Below, in pieces: positions 53,791 through 62,300 of a stretch of 64,000 nucleotides of DNA. This stretch comes from an uncultured Prevotellaceae bacterium (GTDB lineage: Bacteria; Bacteroidota; Bacteroidia; Bacteroidales; Bacteroidaceae): assembly GCA_900318995.1 (NCBI GenBank), contig ONMR01000002.1, forward strand, positions 110,943 through 174,942, given 5' to 3'. A program made the translations under genes and the position numbers. Below the pieces are notes generated by a model. It was not told the DNA's origin. It did not search any database and was given only the letters and a program-made list of their open reading frames with translations. Positions within the stretch are counted from its first letter, which is position 1, and every line of letters begins with the position of its first letter.

Positions 53791-56700
53791 TCATTCCACA
53801 GTAATATAAACCTTCTTGCCGTTATTGATGTAAAGGCCAGTCTTGGAGGGCCTGCCGTCAAGCTTGGTGCCATATATGCTGTACCAGGCGTCATCCTCAT
53901 AGATTTGGCCTGTGCGTGTGTCCATCATGACTGTGGTACCGGGTATGCCGCTACCGCCCAACCATACAATCTCAATCACATCGGGCAGAGCATCGCCTGT
54001 GGCGCGTGTACCCGCACGCAGCTGTACGTGTGATGCCGGGTTCGTATCATCCAGATTACCATTATACTCCAACCAGCAGCTGAAAGGCCTCAGCACCGTG
54101 CGCCTGCGTGCCTTGACAAACTGGCCCACCGCCTGCCCGTCATTCTCCTTCATCATGAATCCGTATATGGTGCCACCGGTCACAGCAGCGTCATCAGCCT
54201 CCCAAACCTTCTGCTCGTATGTGCCGTGGAATGTGAATCCCTCCACATCATCCACCGTCTTCGGGTCTGCGCCGATGCTGATGGCCACGTCGCTGAACGT
54301 GATGCTCGTCACCTCACTCGTCGCCTCAAATATGTACGGCGTGTTGGCTGAGAGCGTGGCCGGGCTTGTAATCTCCGTCATCACTGCCTTCTTCAAGCCG
54401 CTTTCCTCGCTGATGCCCGTGAATTGCCATACCTTGCCGTGGGTCAGCAGTGCCGTCGGGTCGAACGGCAGGCACACCGTCTGCTTCCGTCCGGCGGGGA
54501 ACGTGCGGGTCAGCGTCACATCAGCCACCTTTCCGTCCAGATTAGTCAAGTCGTTGGTGATGCCCGTGGCGCCCGTCCCATCAATCGTCACAGCGTTCTC
54601 TATCCACGTTGCGTAGATGGTTGCGCTGTTGTTGCTGAGGGCGGGTATGGCGTTTACTTCGTCGCCCGTGCCGTCGTTGGCGGTGTTCCAGCCGTTGAAT
54701 GTATAGCCGTCGCGGGTCGGTTCAGTGATGCGGAGCGCAGCACGCAGGGCGCCGTTGTCATCGGTGCGTCCCGCCGTCAGCAGGCCACTTGTCGTGGCCA
54801 GGGCATCGTATGTCCCCTCGAACGAGACCTTCGTGTCATGGCTCTTCACGCTGCCGGGTTCAGTGGCGGTGATGAACACGCCGTTAAACATGGGGTTGTC
54901 AATGGGGTCGCCAGCCGTCGCCCACCTCACAAGGTAAGGCGTACCGGCCTCAATACTGCTCACCTCCGTGAAGGAAAGGTTCAGCGTGCCGTCATCATCA
55001 AGGCGTGTCTTGTATTTCTTGTTACTGCCCGTGCCAGTAGTTCCCGTCGTGTTAAGCTTTATCACCGTCGCCCCTTCCAGCGGCGTACCCGTGAGGCTCC
55101 TCAGCGTAAAGGGCAGGCACAGTGTGTTCCAGTTGCCGTCCTTCCACAGCCTGCGGCCGATGAGCGTCACCGTATGCGGTTGTACGTAGTTATTTCTGTC
55201 TATCTGCCTGCTGTTGTCGTCACTGTCATCATAAAGCCACACGTCCGCATAACCCTCCTCGGGTAAGACGAAGTAGTACAGGTTGATGGTGACGCTGCCC
55301 GTGGGCGTAAACTTATAGCTCGCAGTGCTTGCATCTACGTAGGTTGTCACGCCGTTGTTCTCGATGATCATGGCGCAGCCCTGCCCGCTGCCCGGCTCAA
55401 CCGTCAGCGTCAGGTCGTAGGCCGTGCTCCAGAACTGTTCCGACCCGTCGTTCACCTTCGCCAGCGTCTCACCATTGCCCGTGTATGAGTGTGCAGGGGT
55501 GTTGCTGTCATTCAGCGTAAAAGTCCCAGCCGTAGCCGTGCCGTCCGTCGTCTTGTTGACGTACACCTGATACGTGTTCATTTCGCTGAACGTGACGCTC
55601 ACGGCCAGGTCCTTTGCCGTCAGGTCTATCGGCATCGAGAGCGTGCTGCTGCCGCCTATGCTGAAGTCCGTCGAGCCGCCGCCGTTGCGCACCGTCAGCG
55701 TATACGTCCCCGTGAACGAATACCCGCTCTGGGGTGTCACCGTCAGCGTGTAATGCCCGGGCATGAAGCGTCCGTCGCCGTCGGGCGTGCGCCCCTTCGC
55801 GTCGCTGAGCGCCACGGTGCCGCCCGCGCTGGCCGTCAGCGTGCAGTACCCCGCCTCGGCCCACTTGGCGTAGAGCGTGAAGCTGTGGTCAACGGCCGTC
55901 GTGAAGTCGTAGGCCTCGGTGCAGCCCGCGTCGGTGTACCAGCCCTCGATGCCCATGTCCTTGTTCGCCGTCGCGTCGTGGTAGTACCGCACGTCGGGCT
56001 CCGTCGCCGTCTGCCCCGTGGTCAGCGTCTGCGCGTCGATGGCCGTGCCCTTGCCGCCCGTGTCGAACGTCACCACGTTGTCCGTCCGCGGCGTCCACTT
56101 GGCGTAGATGGTCATGTTGTCGCTCAGAGCCGCGCCGAAGTCGTAGTCCACGGTGCAGCCCGCATCGCCGTACCAGCCGCCGAAGTCCCAGCCCTGCGCC
56201 GTCGGATCGCTCGCCGGAGCCGTCAGCGCACTGGCCACGCCCGAATACACGGTTTGCGCAGCCGGAGCCGAGCCGTGCCCCTGCATGTCGAAGGTCGCCG
56301 TGCAGCGCCAGTGGATGATGGTGATGGAAGGTATGGCATTCTCTCCTTTATATACCATGCTCTCCCAGCGTCCCTTCTGGCCGGCATAATACAGATTTCT
56401 CAGGCCACTACCAGCAAAAGCCCACTTATCTATTGTCACGACACTATAAGGTAGCGTTATTTGGGCGATAGGGCATTGGAAGAAAGCGTATTCCTCGATG
56501 GTTGTGATATTGCCGTTGATAGTGACGTTGGCAAGACTTATGCAACCGTCAAAGGTTTGCTTGCCAATGATGGACACCTCGCTCGGAATAGTGATGCTAC
56601 TCAGACTGGTACATTGGTAGAAGGCGCAGTCTTCGATGGTTTTGACACTATTGGGCAACGTGAAGTCAGACAGCATATGACATTCTTTGAATGCTTCCTG

Positions 56701-57429
56701 CCCGATTGTTATGATATTGCCTTCCAGTGTGACGCTGGCAAGTTTTTCGCATTTTTTAAAAGTCTGCCTGCCAATGGCTGTCACTCCGCTCGGGAGCGTG
56801 ATGCTGGTCAGTTTTTTACACCCATAGAAAGCACCGTTCCCGATGCTGCTGACGCTGCCGGGCAGCGTGATGGCGGTTAGGCTTGTACATAGGCTAAAGG
56901 CATCCGCGCCGATAGACGTGACATTGCCGTTGAAGGTGACGCTGGCAAGACTAGTGCAATTGTTAAAGGTTCCGTCGCCAATAGCTGTCACATGGCTCGG
57001 CAGGGTGATGCTGGGCAATTTGGTACAAGAAGAGAATGCATAATCCCCGAGGGTATTGAGGGTGCTGGGAAGCGTGACGCTCTCCAGGTTCGTGCATGAG
57101 GAAAAAGCGTATTCGCCAATGTATTCAACCCCCTCAGAAATCACGATACTCTCCGCCGTCACTTCTACAAAACATCTGTCTTCAATCCTCGTGACGGAAT
57201 AATCTTTAAAATTATGCCTTATCGTGGTCGGTGTCGTGATGCTCGTGGCAGAACCATCGTAAGAGACCAGCATTACGCTGTAGGCATCAAGGATTCTGTA
57301 TCCCCAGCCGTTATAGTCGTAAGTTGTTTGCGCATAACTCCCCACGGGCCATGCCGTCATCACCGCGAGCAGTAGCGTCACTACCGCCCGCCGTGTCATC
57401 TCTCTGAATATATTTCCAACTCTTTCCAT
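53791..57429 (-). CDS. BspA-like leucine-rich repeat surface protein (1,212 aa)
   Basis: Signal peptide TRRAVVTLLLAVMTAWPVGSYAQ; the start may be ATG 57396 rather than 57429. Residues about 60-355 are LRR_5/BspA repeats ('IGDGTFNNCTSLASVTFNGN'). Two or three Listeria-Bacteroides (InlB_B) repeats follow at about 370-560 (GWDFGGWYGDAGCTVDYDF ... IYAKWT), with another fragment near 880 (GYTFNGWNTANDGTGDE). The final region has the polar module (CLPFDPTALLTHGKVWQF, FTFHGTYEQK, VGQFVKARRRT) and a tail YGTKLDGRPSKTGLYINNGKKVYI. Probably a surface protein involved in adhesion. The InlB-like part (about 55500-56300) is much richer in G+C than its surroundings. Confidence 0.88.
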   Translation of the reverse strand: MERVGNIFREMTRRAVVTLLLAVMTAWPVGSYAQTTYDYNGWGYRILDAYSVMLVSYDGSATSITTPTTIRHNFKDYSVTRIEDRCFVEVTAESIVISEGVEYIGEYAFSSCTNLESVTLPSTLNTLGDYAFSSCTKLPSITLPSHVTAIGDGTFNNCTSLASVTFNGNVTSIGADAFSLCTSLTAITLPGSVSSIGNGAFYGCKKLTSITLPSGVTAIGRQTFKKCEKLASVTLEGNIITIGQEAFKECHMLSDFTLPNSVKTIEDCAFYQCTSLSSITIPSEVSIIGKQTFDGCISLANVTINGNITTIEEYAFFQCPIAQITLPYSVVTIDKWAFAGSGLRNLYYAGQKGRWESMVYKGENAIPSITIIHWRCTATFDMQGHGSAPAAQTVYSGVASALTAPASDPTAQGWDFGGWYGDAGCTVDYDFGAALSDNMTIYAKWTPRTDNVVTFDTGGKGTAIDAQTLTTGQTATEPDVRYYHDATANKDMGIEGWYTDAGCTEAYDFTTAVDHSFTLYAKWAEAGYCTLTASAGGTVALSDAKGRTPDGDGRFMPGHYTLTVTPQSGYSFTGTYTLTVRNGGGSTDFSIGGSSTLSMPIDLTAKDLAVSVTFSEMNTYQVYVNKTTDGTATAGTFTLNDSNTPAHSYTGNGETLAKVNDGSEQFWSTAYDLTLTVEPGSGQGCAMIIENNGVTTYVDASTASYKFTPTGSVTINLYYFVLPEEGYADVWLYDDSDDNSRQIDRNNYVQPHTVTLIGRRLWKDGNWNTLCLPFTLRSLTGTPLEGATVIKLNTTGTTGTGSNKKYKTRLDDDGTLNLSFTEVSSIEAGTPYLVRWATAGDPIDNPMFNGVFITATEPGSVKSHDTKVSFEGTYDALATTSGLLTAGRTDDNGALRAALRITEPTRDGYTFNGWNTANDGTGDEVNAIPALSNNSATIYATWIENAVTIDGTGATGITNDLTNLDGKVADVTLTRTFPAGRKQTVCLPFDPTALLTHGKVWQFTGISEESGLKKAVMTEITSPATLSANTPYIFEATSEVTSITFSDVAISIGADPKTVDDVEGFTFHGTYEQKVWEADDAAVTGGTIYGFMMKENDGQAVGQFVKARRRTVLRPFSCWLEYNGNLDDTNPASHVQLRAGTRATGDALPDVIEIVWLGGSGIPGTTVMMDTRTGQIYEDDAWYSIYGTKLDGRPSKTGLYINNGKKVYITVE

Positions 57430-57450
57430 AAAGCGTATAGTTTAACTCAA

Positions 57451-57492
57451 TTAAAAACAGGAAACCACGCGACAACCCTGCAGGCTCGCGTG
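57451..57492 (-). terminator. hairpin in the 5' region of the BspA-like gene
   Basis: On the minus strand ACCACGCGA pairs with TCGCGTGGT, followed by TTCCTGTTTTT, about 20 nt before the start of the 1,212-residue protein gene. It may terminate transcription arriving from upstream or act in the 5' leader. Confidence 0.45.
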
Positions 57493-58245
57493 GTTATAGT
57501 TTCATAAAATAAACATAATAAATTAATTACAAGCTGCTTACTCCCCCCTAAGCTCTCATAGGGAAGCCCGTCGGAAAAGGATATGGCGTAAGGTCTGAAC
57601 ATCTCATCAACTTTTCTGAGCCGCAAATTTCGCAAAAAAATCGCGTACCAACCCACCAGAACCGCATATAAATTCACACCATTTTCTGCAGGTGATACCA
57701 GCTATGGTGCTGCGCATCTCAGGATGGATGTAGGTGGTGTAAAATATAACATGAAAGTAACTCTGTTGAAATTTCCCACATACCACAAGCTCAGTAAAGA
57801 CAAAGATGGAGTTCACGGATATGGGGCATTAGGAACGAATGTTCTAGGTGATAACCCTATACTGCTCTCCAATACAAATAAAAAACTGATTCTTTTTGGC
57901 TGGTATTGATTATGCCAGGGCACACCCGCCATCACCCCAAGACACACCGTTCCAATCACAGAAAATCCGGCCGTTTTGAGTGGGCTATTCCAAGACTGCA
58001 GACCTGATCTTTACTTCATACAAACCACCATCGGCCAACCGTCATCCAAGTAAGCAACCGTTCTCGTAAGCAGCACATATCGGCTAATCAGGATCCACGT
58101 TGTGGGCTGTCATCCGGAGTACCAGGAATAACACCCGCCATACACCAACCAAGAAACCCCCATCAATCCCGCATCCGCCAACTGCATCACACCTGGTACA
58201 CCGGACAAAAAAAAGTGCAAGGGAGTCCGCCTCCCTTGCACAAGC
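57493..58245. other. gene-free stretch
   Basis: About 750 bp with no convincing coding sequence. Short frames on both strands lack family signatures, signal peptides or sensible spacing. The stretch lies between the BspA-like gene and the decayed mobile-element scar and may itself be degenerate mobile DNA. Confidence 0.5.
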
Positions 58246-58417
58246 TGCACAAACTTTGCACAAACTTTAAAAGTGTTGCACAAGTTGCACAAGCTGCACA
58301 AACCCAGTGGACTGTTTGTTGTAGAATATCGATTATCAGCATATTAGAGGTTCTTATGCACAGTGTGCGCTCACGCGTTTTTGTGCAAGTTTGTGCAAGT
58401 TGTGCAAGTTGTGCAAC
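58222..58417. repeat. iteron-like GCACAA repeats in two opposed clusters
   Basis: A hairpin GTGCAAGGGAG / CTCCCTTGCAC is followed by about six GCACAA units (to 58301), spaced mostly 9-11 bp apart (TTGCACAA, CTGCACAA). After a 75-bp spacer, four units run in the opposite orientation (TTGTGCAAG type, 58377-58416). They lie directly beyond the 3' end of the DUF3987 fragment. Confidence 0.65.
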
Positions 58418-58431
58418 GTTTTTCATCTTTC

Positions 58432-58821
58432 TTATTTGTATCTCCTCTCGTAATGACCTCTCTGGGTCAGTATAAAGAAGTCGGTCGTCAGCCAGCTTTT
58501 GAATGTCCTCTCACCCATACCCATGGCCACCGCAATCTCCACGCCCTCGCCGGTGGTGAATGTTACCGGTATCCTCTTGTAGATTCTCTTCTGCAGGATG
58601 CTCAGTTTCGTCAGCGGGTCATACTTGAAATTCTCTCTGGCCTTCATCCCGCAAATAAGGTAATAATCCACCAGCTTCAGGGCGCCTTCCATAGCCCATC
58701 CGGACAGCTCTATGATGGGCTTGCCGTCGCAGCCGTAACGCATCGCGTCCAGGACGATGGCCAACCGCACAATATACTTCTCCATCTTGGTGGCGGCCAT
58801 GCGGTAAATGGAGCCCTCCAT
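58432..58821 (-). pseudogene. C-terminal fragment of a DUF3987-like (primase/helicase-type) protein
   Basis: About 129 residues from MEGSIYRMAATKMEKYIVRL to GERTFKSWLTTDFFILTQRG. The part KYIVRLAIVLDAMRYG ... WAMEGALKLVDYYLICGM resembles the helical C-terminal region of DUF3987 proteins, which are common in Bacteroidota plasmids and integrative elements. The expected several hundred N-terminal residues are missing: homology stops where the 28-nt repeat R begins at 58820. The frame stays open through R upstream but without homology. I read it as a remnant of a mobile element truncated by rearrangement. Confidence 0.6.
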
Positions 58822-58847
58822 GACACAGGGAAACGATACTTTTGTGC
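58820..58847. repeat. third copy of repeat R (28 nt)
   Basis: Identical to 52605-52632, which is the right arm of the palindrome plus two preceding bases. Here only one arm is present. It marks the junction between the DUF3987 fragment and a fragment resembling the end of an FAD oxidoreductase gene. Confidence 0.9.
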
Positions 58848-58900
58848 GCGGAGAACGTTGCGCCGAATCCGCCGCCCATTTCGCCACATCGGCACTCTAA
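58848..58900 (+). pseudogene. orphan 3' end of an FAD oxidoreductase-like gene
   Basis: In frame it reads GERCAESAAHFATSAL followed by TAA. The intact gene ending at 52608 has GERCAEAVA at the same family position, and the 12 bp CGTTGCGCCGAA is identical in both. Synonymous differences in the Gly-Glu codons show this is not a fresh target duplication. It probably represents the original or a paralogous C-terminus separated by rearrangement at repeat R. Confidence 0.5.
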
Positions 58901-58947
58901 TTAGCCACAATTATTCATTCACGCACTCCCGCACACACGCGAGAGGG

Positions 58948-58956
58948 TATATTTGC
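58948..58956 (+). promoter_or_regulatory. possible -7 box of the SDR-ALDH-mrp unit
   Basis: TATATTTGC matches TAnnTTTGY, 22 nt before the SDR start. No good TTTG box lies at the right distance upstream. Confidence 0.4.
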
Positions 58957-58977
58957 ACCTGTTATTGAAATGAAACT

Positions 58978-59787
58978 ATGAGATTCAATGGTGCAAATGT
59001 GCTTATCACCGGTGGAGCATCGGGCATAGGCAGAATAATGGGCCGCATGGCCCTGGAGAGAGGTGCTGCAAGACTTATCATCTGGGACATAAACGAGAGC
59101 AACATAGAGTTGGTCAAAAAAGAGCTGTCCGGCAAAGGTCAGGTAAGCGGACTCTGCGTGGATGTATCGGACAACGACATTATTGAGAATGCTTACCGGT
59201 CAACCGTCAATATGTACGGACCGGTGGACATACTTATCCAGTGTGCCGGTATAGTGACCAGCAATGCCACATTCGACAGTCTGACCCCGCGCGACATAGA
59301 GCGCACCATGATGATAAACGCAGTGGCTCCCATGAACGTAGCCCACGTGATGTTGGCCGATATGATCAAGCGGGACAAGGGCCACATCTGCAACATAGCA
59401 TCGGCTGCAGGCATGCTCTCCATGCCCAAGATGAGTGTCTATGCCGCCAGCAAGTGGAGCGTGATAGGCTGGTCCGACTCGGTCCGCATAGAACTGGCCA
59501 AGATGAAGTCAAAGGTACGATTCACCACCGTAGCCCCCTACTTTATCAATACAGGAATGTTTGACGGCGTATCATCGCCCATTTTCCCCATACTGGACCC
59601 TGAAAACACTGCCCGCAAGATTGTCCGTTCTATTGAAAAGAACAAGGATTTCCGCGGCATACCTTTCGGTTCCCATTTTATAAGATTCTGGCAGGCTCTG
59701 CTGCCCGTATGCTTGTTTGATTTTGTATTTGGCACTATCTTTGGAATCTATCACACAATGGATCACTTTACCGGAAGGAAAAAATGA
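58978..59787 (+). CDS. short-chain dehydrogenase/reductase
   Basis: A 269-residue classical SDR. The NAD(P) motif TGGASGIG is at 11-18, CAG at 89-91, catalytic Ser142 in NIASAAG and the YAASK motif at 155-159. Asp37 after the second strand (IIWDIN) suggests NAD preference. The C-terminus has a hydrophobic stretch (FWQALLPVCLFDFVFGTIFGIY), as in membrane-associated retinol or 17-beta-hydroxysteroid dehydrogenase-like members, so a lipophilic alcohol is plausible. It overlaps the aldehyde dehydrogenase gene by 4 nt, suggesting successive oxidation of an alcohol or aldehyde. Confidence 0.92.
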   Translation: MRFNGANVLITGGASGIGRIMGRMALERGAARLIIWDINESNIELVKKELSGKGQVSGLCVDVSDNDIIENAYRSTVNMYGPVDILIQCAGIVTSNATFDSLTPRDIERTMMINAVAPMNVAHVMLADMIKRDKGHICNIASAAGMLSMPKMSVYAASKWSVIGWSDSVRIELAKMKSKVRFTTVAPYFINTGMFDGVSSPIFPILDPENTARKIVRSIEKNKDFRGIPFGSHFIRFWQALLPVCLFDFVFGTIFGIYHTMDHFTGRKK

Positions 59788-61181
59788 CAATAGAGAACAC
59801 CCCGCAAGAGAGAATTGAAGCGATAATAGCCTCACAGAAAGAGTTCTTCAAGACAGGAGCCACGCTTGATGTGGAGTTCCGCAAGAATCAGTTGCGCAAG
59901 CTGGCACAAGCCCTGCAGGAGTTTGAGAAACCGTTGGCCGATGCCCTCTGGACCGATCTGCACAAATCCTTTCAGGAGGCCTACCTGACAGAGATCGGGC
60001 TTGTCAAGGCCGAGATACGCGAGCACCTTAAAGGTGTAAGCCGATGGTCACGACGCAAACGGGTCCACACCCCTCTGACACTCTTTCCCTCAAGCTCATT
60101 CATAGTAAAGGAGCCGCTGGGGTGTGCACTGATTGTATCGCCATGGAACTACCCCGTACAGTTGCTGCTCAACCCGCTGGTAGGCGCTATCTCAGCAGGA
60201 TGCACAGCCGTACTCAAACCCTCGCCCTACGTACCAGGCGTATCGGCTGTACTTGAGGAACTGATCCGCACCGCGTTCCCTGAGAACTACATTGCAGTGG
60301 TTCAGGGAAACCGTGATGTAAACAAAGTGCTGTTCAACAGCCGGTTTGACATGATCTTCTTTACCGGCAGCCCCGCTCTGGGCCGACAGGTAATGGCGGC
60401 GGCATCACAGCATCTCACTCCTGTTGTTCTGGAACTTGGAGGCAAGAGTCCCTGTATAATTGACAAGAGCGCCAACATAAAACTGGCGGCCCGACGTGTA
60501 GCCTGGGGCAAGACCCTCAACGCTGGCCAGACCTGCATCGCCCCTGACTACATACTTATCCATGAAGATGTAAAGGAGGCCTTTGTCAAACAGTTTGCCG
60601 CACAGGTTAAACGCCTGCACGGCAAAGAGATAAAGGAGTCCGGACACTTTGTACGCCTGGTAACTGACAAGGCCTTTGAGCGCGTCAAGAGTTACCTCCA
60701 GGACGGCGACATAGTATATGGCGGCCGCGCTGACAGCAGCACCCGGTTCATAGAGCCCACCCTGCTGGACAACGTAAGTCCCGATGCCCCCGTCATGACC
60801 GATGAGATTTTCGGCCCCATATTTCCTATGATTACCGTCAGCCCCCGGAACGGCAGTTTCAGTGATCAGGTAGCAGAGTTCATTACAGGCAGGGAAAAGC
60901 CTCTGGCATTCTACTACTTTGGCTCTGAGGCCGATGGCTGGGACCTGATACACCGTACATCATCGGGCGGCGGATGCATCAACGACACCATCATGCACAT
61001 AGCCAACGGTAACGTACCGTTTGGCGGCGTCGGCAACTCGGGTATGGGTCACTACCACGGCAAACTGAGCTTTGACGCTTTCACCCACGAGCGCTCAATA
61101 GTGAAAGCCCCCACATGGATAGACCTGCCCTTCCGCTACATGCCCTACAAATTCTTTGCAATCATCAAGCGTATGATGTAA
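59784..61181 (+). CDS. aldehyde dehydrogenase (ALDH3-like)
   Basis: A 465-residue NAD(P)-dependent aldehyde dehydrogenase. PWNYP near 121 holds the active-site Asn, ELGGKSPCIID provides the general base Glu217, and NAGQTC gives catalytic Cys251. The length and the ending (HERSIVKAPTWIDLPFRYMPYKFFAIIKRMM, basic and hydrophobic) fit the class 3/fatty aldehyde branch. The coupled SDR upstream suggests a two-step oxidation of a long-chain substrate; this is inferred from context. Confidence 0.94.
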   Translation: MTIENTPQERIEAIIASQKEFFKTGATLDVEFRKNQLRKLAQALQEFEKPLADALWTDLHKSFQEAYLTEIGLVKAEIREHLKGVSRWSRRKRVHTPLTLFPSSSFIVKEPLGCALIVSPWNYPVQLLLNPLVGAISAGCTAVLKPSPYVPGVSAVLEELIRTAFPENYIAVVQGNRDVNKVLFNSRFDMIFFTGSPALGRQVMAAASQHLTPVVLELGGKSPCIIDKSANIKLAARRVAWGKTLNAGQTCIAPDYILIHEDVKEAFVKQFAAQVKRLHGKEIKESGHFVRLVTDKAFERVKSYLQDGDIVYGGRADSSTRFIEPTLLDNVSPDAPVMTDEIFGPIFPMITVSPRNGSFSDQVAEFITGREKPLAFYYFGSEADGWDLIHRTSSGGGCINDTIMHIANGNVPFGGVGNSGMGHYHGKLSFDAFTHERSIVKAPTWIDLPFRYMPYKFFAIIKRMM

Positions 61182-61194
61182 CTTTGCAGCCACT

Positions 61195-62295
61195 ATGGCA
61201 TTATATCCCAATCTGATAAAAGAGGCCTTGCAGACGGTGCGCTATCCGGGCACCGGCAAGGACATCATCTCAATGAAGATGCTTGAGGACGATATCCGTA
61301 TAGACGGAAACTCAGTATCGTTCTCACTTATTTTTGACAAGCCCACCGATCCGTTCATCAAATCGATAGTAAAGTCGGCCGAGACCGCAATAAAGCTCAA
61401 GGCCGGTGATGACGTTCAGGTAGAGGTTAAGGTAAAGACCCGTCAGGCACCCCGTCCCGAGGGCCCCGAACTTTTGCCCGATGTCAAGAACATCATAGCC
61501 GTAGCATCCGGAAAAGGCGGTGTAGGCAAGTCCACAGTAGCAGCCAACCTGGCAGTCGCACTGGCAGGCATCGGCTACAAGGTAGGACTGCTTGATGCCG
61601 ATATATTCGGCCCCTCCATGCCCAAGATGTTCAACACCGAAGGCGCACGTCCGTATGCCGAAAACAAAGGCGGACGCGACCTGATAATCCCCGTAGAGCA
61701 GTACGGAATAAAGTTACTCTCGATAGGTTACTTTGTTGACCCTGAGCAGGCTGTCCTGTGGCGCGGCGCCATGGCCAGCAACGCACTCAAGCAACTCATT
61801 GCCGATGCTGACTGGGGTGAGTTGGACTACTTTATCATAGACATGCCTCCCGGCACAAGCGATATCCACCTCACCCTGGTACAGACACTTGGTATAACCG
61901 GAGCCGTAGTGGTAAGCACCCCGCAGGAGGTTGCCCTGGCCGATGCCCGCAAGGGGATAGATATGTTCCGCAACGAGAAGGTCAACGTACCTGTATTAGG
62001 TTTGGTTGAAAATATGGCCTGGTTTACTCCGGCTGAACTGCCGCAGAACAAGTACTATCTGTTCGGTAAGGAGGGATGCAAACGTCTGGCCGAAGAGCTG
62101 AAAGTTCCTCTGCTGGGACAGATTCCAATCGTACAGAGCATCTGCGAGGGCGGTGACAACGGCACCCCGGTGGCTCTCAACCCCGATACCATAACCGGCC
62201 TGGCATTCCGCGAACTTGCACAGTCAGTAGCCGTCGCTACCGATGCCCGCAACCATCAGCAACCGCCCACAAAGGCAGTAAGTACTCATTCCTGA
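61195..62295 (+). CDS. Mrp/NBP35-family Fe-S cluster carrier ATPase
   Basis: A 366-residue P-loop protein. A short N-terminal MIP18-like domain (residues 1-80) precedes the deviant Walker A GKGGVGKST at 106-114, then LLDADIFGPSMPKMF, DMPPGTSDIHLTLVQT and VVVSTPQEVALADARKGIDMF. It probably binds and transfers [4Fe-4S] clusters. The usual C-x-x-C of Mrp is not present around ENMAWFTPAELPQNKYYLFG, a variant I recall from other Bacteroidota. It lies 13 nt after the aldehyde dehydrogenase gene. Confidence 0.93.
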   Translation: MALYPNLIKEALQTVRYPGTGKDIISMKMLEDDIRIDGNSVSFSLIFDKPTDPFIKSIVKSAETAIKLKAGDDVQVEVKVKTRQAPRPEGPELLPDVKNIIAVASGKGGVGKSTVAANLAVALAGIGYKVGLLDADIFGPSMPKMFNTEGARPYAENKGGRDLIIPVEQYGIKLLSIGYFVDPEQAVLWRGAMASNALKQLIADADWGELDYFIIDMPPGTSDIHLTLVQTLGITGAVVVSTPQEVALADARKGIDMFRNEKVNVPVLGLVENMAWFTPAELPQNKYYLFGKEGCKRLAEELKVPLLGQIPIVQSICEGGDNGTPVALNPDTITGLAFRELAQSVAVATDARNHQQPPTKAVSTHS

Positions 62296-62300
62296 GCGGT

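Noticed and set aside
55489-56454. A 321-codon plus-strand open frame rich in Arg and Val
   Set aside because: It is antisense to the G+C-rich part of the BspA-like gene; its composition is that of a frame shadow and it has no recognisable domain.
57724-57909. A 61-codon plus-strand open frame in the gene-free stretch
   Set aside because: No signal peptide, family motif or promoter; flanking DNA looks decayed.
58222-58417. Possible CRISPR array because of repeated GCACAA units
   Set aside because: Units are only 6-9 bp, spacers are 2-5 bp, and orientation flips; this is iteron-like, not CRISPR, and no cas genes are nearby.
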